The notes under the pieces are model-generated. The model was not told the DNA's origin. It ran no database searches and worked only from the letters and a program-made list of their open reading frames with translations. A stretch of 64,000 nucleotides of DNA, from assembly GCA_947503285.1 (NCBI GenBank), contig CANNDD010000002.1, forward strand, positions 1 through 64,000, read 5' to 3'. Numbering within the stretch: the stretch's first letter is position 1; each line of letters opens with the position of its first letter. This DNA comes from an uncultured Croceitalea sp. Its GTDB lineage: Bacteria; Bacteroidota; Bacteroidia; Flavobacteriales; Flavobacteriaceae. Below, piece by piece: positions 61,477 to 64,000 of this stretch. The translations under genes and the position numbers were made by a program.

Positions 61477-61520
61477 TGCTCCTCCTCTTGGGCTCGAACC
61501 AAGGACCCTCTGATTAACAG
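61477..61520 (-). repeat. Right attachment repeat within tRNA-Asn
   Basis: Right copy of the 44-base repeat; here it completes a full-length tRNA-Asn. One mismatch to the left copy at 61507. Confidence 0.92.
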
Positions 61521-61552
61521 TCAGATGCTCTAACCAACTGAGCTAAGGAGGA
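61479..61552 (-). tRNA. tRNA-Asn (anticodon GTT)
   Basis: 74 bases on the minus strand. Acceptor TCCTCCT pairs with AGGAGGA, anticodon loop CTGTTAA gives GTT, T arm CTTGG-TTCGAGC-CCAAG. CCA is not encoded. Its 3' part has been supplied by the integrated island, leaving the tRNA intact. Confidence 0.97.
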
Positions 61553-61622
61553 ATGTTTTGCCTTAAGCGGCTGCAAATATAATTTTTTCTTTAAAAGACT
61601 ACAAAGAAAAAATCAATCATTT

Positions 61623-62981
61623 TTATTTAAAGACCGCTTTATAGAGATCATTTCCATTTGCAAAGAGCAATAAAGCTATCAAAATAAAGAAGCCGACCAT
61701 TTGGGCATATTCCAAAAACTTATCACTTGGTTTTTTGCCGGAGACCATTTCATATAACAAAAACATCACATGCCCGCCGTCTAATGCCGGTATGGGCAAT
61801 ATGTTCATAAAGGCCAAGATAATCGAGATCAGTGCCGTGGTAGACCAGAACGCAGGCCAGTTCCAAGTATCGGGGAACAATTTACCGATAGCCGCGAAAC
61901 CACCTACACCTTTGTATGCGCCAGTCGAGGGGTTAAATATTTTTTTAAGTTGTTTTACATAACTGCTCAAGGTCTCTACCCCCTTGTCAATACCTGCCGG
62001 AATCGCTTCGCCAAAAGAATATTCAGTGGTCTTACTCTCAAGAACACCTAGTTCGGCTAAATCCAAAAAGCTTTTTGGCATTCCCGGTAGTACCCCAACC
62101 GTGGCCGAATCACTTATTTGAACTGCAACTTTTCGGGCATTTCCATTTTTATCAATGACTTCCAAATCAATTTCTTGATTTGAGTATTGTTTCAAAAGCT
62201 GCCGAGCTTGATCAAAATAAGCGATATCGTCGTTTCCTATTTTAACGATTCGGTCCTGTACCTCCAAACCGGAATCCTTATTATGTGATTCATCAGGGAT
62301 TGCACCTACGATAAAAGGGACCCTAGGGTACAAAAATCTTACTTTCTCTTCATCTTCTAAAAGCGTGGCTATAAAATCTACGGGTAATTCTTTCTCGATG
62401 ATTTGTCCATCACGTTCTAAAGTAACCGTATTACCGTTGATCAATTCAATATATACGTTACTAAATTTCTCTACTTTATTGCCATCAACGGAAAGGATTT
62501 TATCCCCGGTCCGTATTCCCGCCTTTTCCCCGATGGCATCTTCAATGACCCAGATACCATCTTTGAGGCTTTCCATAGGAATATACTGATCCCCGTACTT
62601 ATAGGCCATACCTATATAGATGATTACGGCAAGTACAAAGTTTACGGTGACCCCACCCAACATGATTATCAATCGCTGCCATGCCGGCTTACTGCGAAAC
62701 TCCCATGGTTTAGGTTCTTCTTTCATGGCCTCGGTATCCATACTTTCGTCAATCATACCCGCAATCTTTACATAGCCCCCTAAAGGAAGCCAACCTATAC
62801 CGTAGACCGTTTCACCTATTTTCTTTTTGAAAAGCGAAAATTTTACATCAAAGAACAAGTAAAACTTTTCCACTCGTGTCTTGAAAAGTTTTGCGGGAAT
62901 AAAATGTCCGAGCTCGTGTAAAACGATTAACAGTGAGAGACTTAAAAAGAATTGGATGACTTGTATTACTATGGGGCTCAT
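61623..62981 (-). CDS. rseP: RIP-type zinc metalloprotease RseP
   Basis: 452 residues of the site-2 protease family. The zinc-binding HExxH is H22-E23-x-x-H26 in VLHELGHF inside the first helix, two PDZ domains lie in the middle (GAIPDESHNKDSGLEVQDRIVKIG), and the C-terminal NILPIPALDGGHVMFLL has the third metal ligand. It cleaves anti-sigma factors or signal-peptide remnants inside the inner membrane. The gene belongs to the core chromosome next to tRNA-Asn. The well-known neighbour dxr is not seen within the window. Confidence 0.96.
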   Translation of the reverse strand: MSPIVIQVIQFFLSLSLLIVLHELGHFIPAKLFKTRVEKFYLFFDVKFSLFKKKIGETVYGIGWLPLGGYVKIAGMIDESMDTEAMKEEPKPWEFRSKPAWQRLIIMLGGVTVNFVLAVIIYIGMAYKYGDQYIPMESLKDGIWVIEDAIGEKAGIRTGDKILSVDGNKVEKFSNVYIELINGNTVTLERDGQIIEKELPVDFIATLLEDEEKVRFLYPRVPFIVGAIPDESHNKDSGLEVQDRIVKIGNDDIAYFDQARQLLKQYSNQEIDLEVIDKNGNARKVAVQISDSATVGVLPGMPKSFLDLAELGVLESKTTEYSFGEAIPAGIDKGVETLSSYVKQLKKIFNPSTGAYKGVGGFAAIGKLFPDTWNWPAFWSTTALISIILAFMNILPIPALDGGHVMFLLYEMVSGKKPSDKFLEYAQMVGFFILIALLLFANGNDLYKAVFK

Positions 62982-63005
62982 TCGTATGCTTTACCTATAA
63001 GCGCA

Positions 63006-63013
63006 CAAAAGTA
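63006..63013 (-). promoter_or_regulatory. Candidate -7 box for rseP
   Basis: TACTTTTG on the minus strand fits TAnnTTTG; TTTTC lies 19 bases upstream as an imperfect -33 element. Start codon is 25 bases downstream. Confidence 0.45.
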
Positions 63014-63094
63014 AGTTTTTACCACTGCTTATGAAAACCCACACCTTTTAGGCTTCTATTTTTAAGAAACTTTTAGCAAGAAAAAAGCCCCATA

Positions 63095-63127
63095 TTTTGA
63101 GAAAAATGCTGGGCAGACGTATTTTTG
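63095..63127 (+). promoter_or_regulatory. Bacteroidota promoter of the SCO gene
   Basis: TTTTG (63095-63099), 20 bases, then TATTTTTG (63120-63127): both elements of the Bacteroidota consensus at the proper spacing. The ATG at 63134 is only 7 bases after the -7 box, so the mRNA should have almost no leader. Confidence 0.65.
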
Positions 63128-63133
63128 TGGGCT

Positions 63134-63805
63134 ATGCGAAACTTTTTTAGGCAGTTTAAATTTTTCGGGATTACCCTGGCAATCTTATCAGTGGTCATCA
63201 TCTATTTCATCTATGACGCCTTAAAACCTGAACCGCGATTACCCATATACACTCCTGCCATGGTCAATCCAGAACTGGTTGATAGCACTTTGCATTATCA
63301 AAAGAAAAAGGCCCAAATTGCCGATTTTAAACTTATCAATCAGAATGGTGACACCATAACCCAAAAAGAGTATGCGAATAAAATCTATATTGCTGATTTC
63401 TTCTTTACCACTTGCCCCAGTATTTGCCCTATTATGACCAAGAACATGGCTCAAATACAAGACCATATCTTAAAAGATGAAGATGTCTTATTACTTTCCC
63501 ACTCCGTAACACCCCTTATTGATTCTGTTGCGCAGTTGAAGAAATACGCTCTTGAAAAAGGGGTCATCGATACGAAATGGAACTTAGTGACAGGTGACAA
63601 AAAACAGATTTACGAACTGGCCAGAAAATCATACCTAGCGGTAAAGGATGATGGCGATGGGGGCCCGTTCGATATGATCCATACCGAAAATTTCATTTTG
63701 GTCGATAAAGAACGGCGTATACGTGGGTTTTATGATGGCACCAACACCGACGATATTGAAAAATTGTTGAACGATCTCGACATTTTAAGGGCTGCTTATG
63801 AATAA
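63134..63805 (+). CDS. SCO-family (SenC) copper-binding thioredoxin-fold protein
   Basis: About 223 residues from ATG 63134 (MRNFFRQFKFFG); an in-frame TTG at 63125 falls inside the -7 box and is rejected. One N-terminal membrane anchor (ITLAILSVVIIYFIYDAL), then the SCO domain with the copper ligands C94 and C98 (FTTCPSICPIM) and H183 (MIHTENF). SCO proteins deliver copper to the CuA centre of cytochrome oxidase or act in thiol redox balance. FeoA follows 71 bases downstream. Confidence 0.93.
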   Translation: MRNFFRQFKFFGITLAILSVVIIYFIYDALKPEPRLPIYTPAMVNPELVDSTLHYQKKKAQIADFKLINQNGDTITQKEYANKIYIADFFFTTCPSICPIMTKNMAQIQDHILKDEDVLLLSHSVTPLIDSVAQLKKYALEKGVIDTKWNLVTGDKKQIYELARKSYLAVKDDGDGGPFDMIHTENFILVDKERRIRGFYDGTNTDDIEKLLNDLDILRAAYE

Positions 63806-63834
63806 GGAGGCAACCGCGTTCCATTTTTTTGAAT

Positions 63835-63842
63835 TACATTTG
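63835..63842 (+). promoter_or_regulatory. Candidate -7 box for feoA
   Basis: TACATTTG matches TAnnTTTG and lies 34 bases before the GTG at 63877. No good -33 partner seen. Confidence 0.3.
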
Positions 63843-63876
63843 TTTTAATTAAAATCAATCTAAATAAGAATACGAG

Positions 63877-64000
63877 GTGACGGTCGCAGAACTAAAACTT
63901 GGTCAGAAAGGTATCATCAAAGATTTTACCTCATACCTTCTTCCCATCAAATTATTGGAGTTGGGTTGTCTACCAGGTAATGAGGTGGAACTGGTTCAAG
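63877..64000 (+). CDS. feoA: FeoA-domain protein (start only)
   Basis: 41 codons from GTG 63877 to the right edge encode MTVAELKLGQKGIIKDF and then LLELGCLPGNEVELVQ, the typical beginning of FeoA. FeoA is a small SH3-like cytoplasmic protein that assists the FeoB ferrous-iron transporter; feoB is expected just beyond the window. Too short for the first-pass frame list but convincing by sequence. Confidence 0.85.
   Translation, partial: MTVAELKLGQKGIIKDFTSYLLPIKLLELGCLPGNEVELVQ

Larger units (their letters stand above)
53830..61520. mobile_element. Arsenic genomic island integrated in tRNA-Asn
   Basis: About 7.7 kb. Bounded by a 44-base direct repeat (53830-53873 and 61477-61520, one mismatch) that corresponds to the 3' part of tRNA-Asn; the right copy belongs to the intact tRNA. 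Contents: an IntDOT-type integrase close to the left end, a six-gene minus-strand cargo block (patB-like, PAP2, arsG-like, thioredoxin-like, arsM, sigZ) and about 1 kb of AT-rich non-coding DNA at the right end. No relaxase or conjugation genes are present, so if still mobile it needs helper functions. The cargo appears more AT-rich than the flanking core genes. Confidence 0.88.

Overview
The window looks like a chromosomal segment of a member of the Bacteroidota, most probably a marine Flavobacteriaceae-type bacterium (genus not determinable by eye). The reasons are the many secreted and lipoprotein genes of Bacteroidota-specific families (DUF6702, DUF8202-like and DUF2652-like segments, TPR sensor kinases, a LytTR regulator), weak or absent Shine-Dalgarno sequences, several TAnnTTTG promoter boxes, and an IntDOT-type integrase in which serine replaces the first catalytic arginine.

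Layout. 1-5744: 3' part missing from a giant secreted repeat protein (beta-propeller-like N-terminus, ConA/DUF8202-like middle, Ig-like and calcium-binding repeats). 6324-10790: LytTR response regulator, secreted leucine-rich protein, TPR histidine kinase. 11139-19880: a mostly co-directional block of START/SRPBCC proteins, a cyclase-like/START fusion, an outer-membrane barrel, a LolA-like carrier and an MMPL-type RND pump, which together look like a trans-envelope pathway for a hydrophobic substrate. 20067-23499: a TetR regulator with two matching operators and an operon encoding a lipoprotein, a haloalkane dehalogenase with a complete catalytic pentad, and a quinone-oxidoreductase-like enzyme. 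23799-33903: amidohydrolase, PhoD-like phosphatase, HupE/UreJ and DUF6702 pair, then M19 dipeptidase, ArgE-like deacetylase and YfcC transporter next to an NlpC/P60 lipoprotein, which suggests peptide or murein-peptide salvage. 34304-37948: a very large lipoprotein joining a phosphoesterase, a kinase-like segment and an Omp85-type barrel.

38217-47163: tRNA-Arg, small genes, then a sulfur-handling group (YeeE/YedE pair, DUF2892, rhodanese, persulfide-dioxygenase-like MBL-rhodanese fusion, SulP transporter) ending in a Crp/Fnr regulator. A shared GTAAC-N4-GTTAC-like site lies about 40-55 bases upstream of four start codons here. 47187-53511: a molybdenum hydroxylase pair, a formylglycine-generating-type enzyme, and a second TPR histidine kinase.

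53830-61520 is a compact genomic island integrated into the 3' end of tRNA-Asn. It is bounded by 44-base direct repeats with one mismatch and carries inner tandem 11-mers at both ends and its own integrase. Its cargo is a SigZ-like ECF sigma factor, arsenite methyltransferase ArsM, a Cys-tailed membrane thioredoxin-like protein, an ArsG/CcdA-like permease, a PAP2 acid phosphatase and a PatB-type C-S lyase. Three copies of one bipartite promoter (TGCGTC, then GCGTCTATA or a close variant, with identical 19-base spacing) precede sigZ, arsM and the thioredoxin-like gene. Four of the six cargo proteins carry Cys clusters in their tails. I regard this ArsR-less, sigma-factor-driven arsenic island as the most novel system in the window. 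After the island the core chromosome resumes with rseP, a SCO-family protein and the beginning of feoA.
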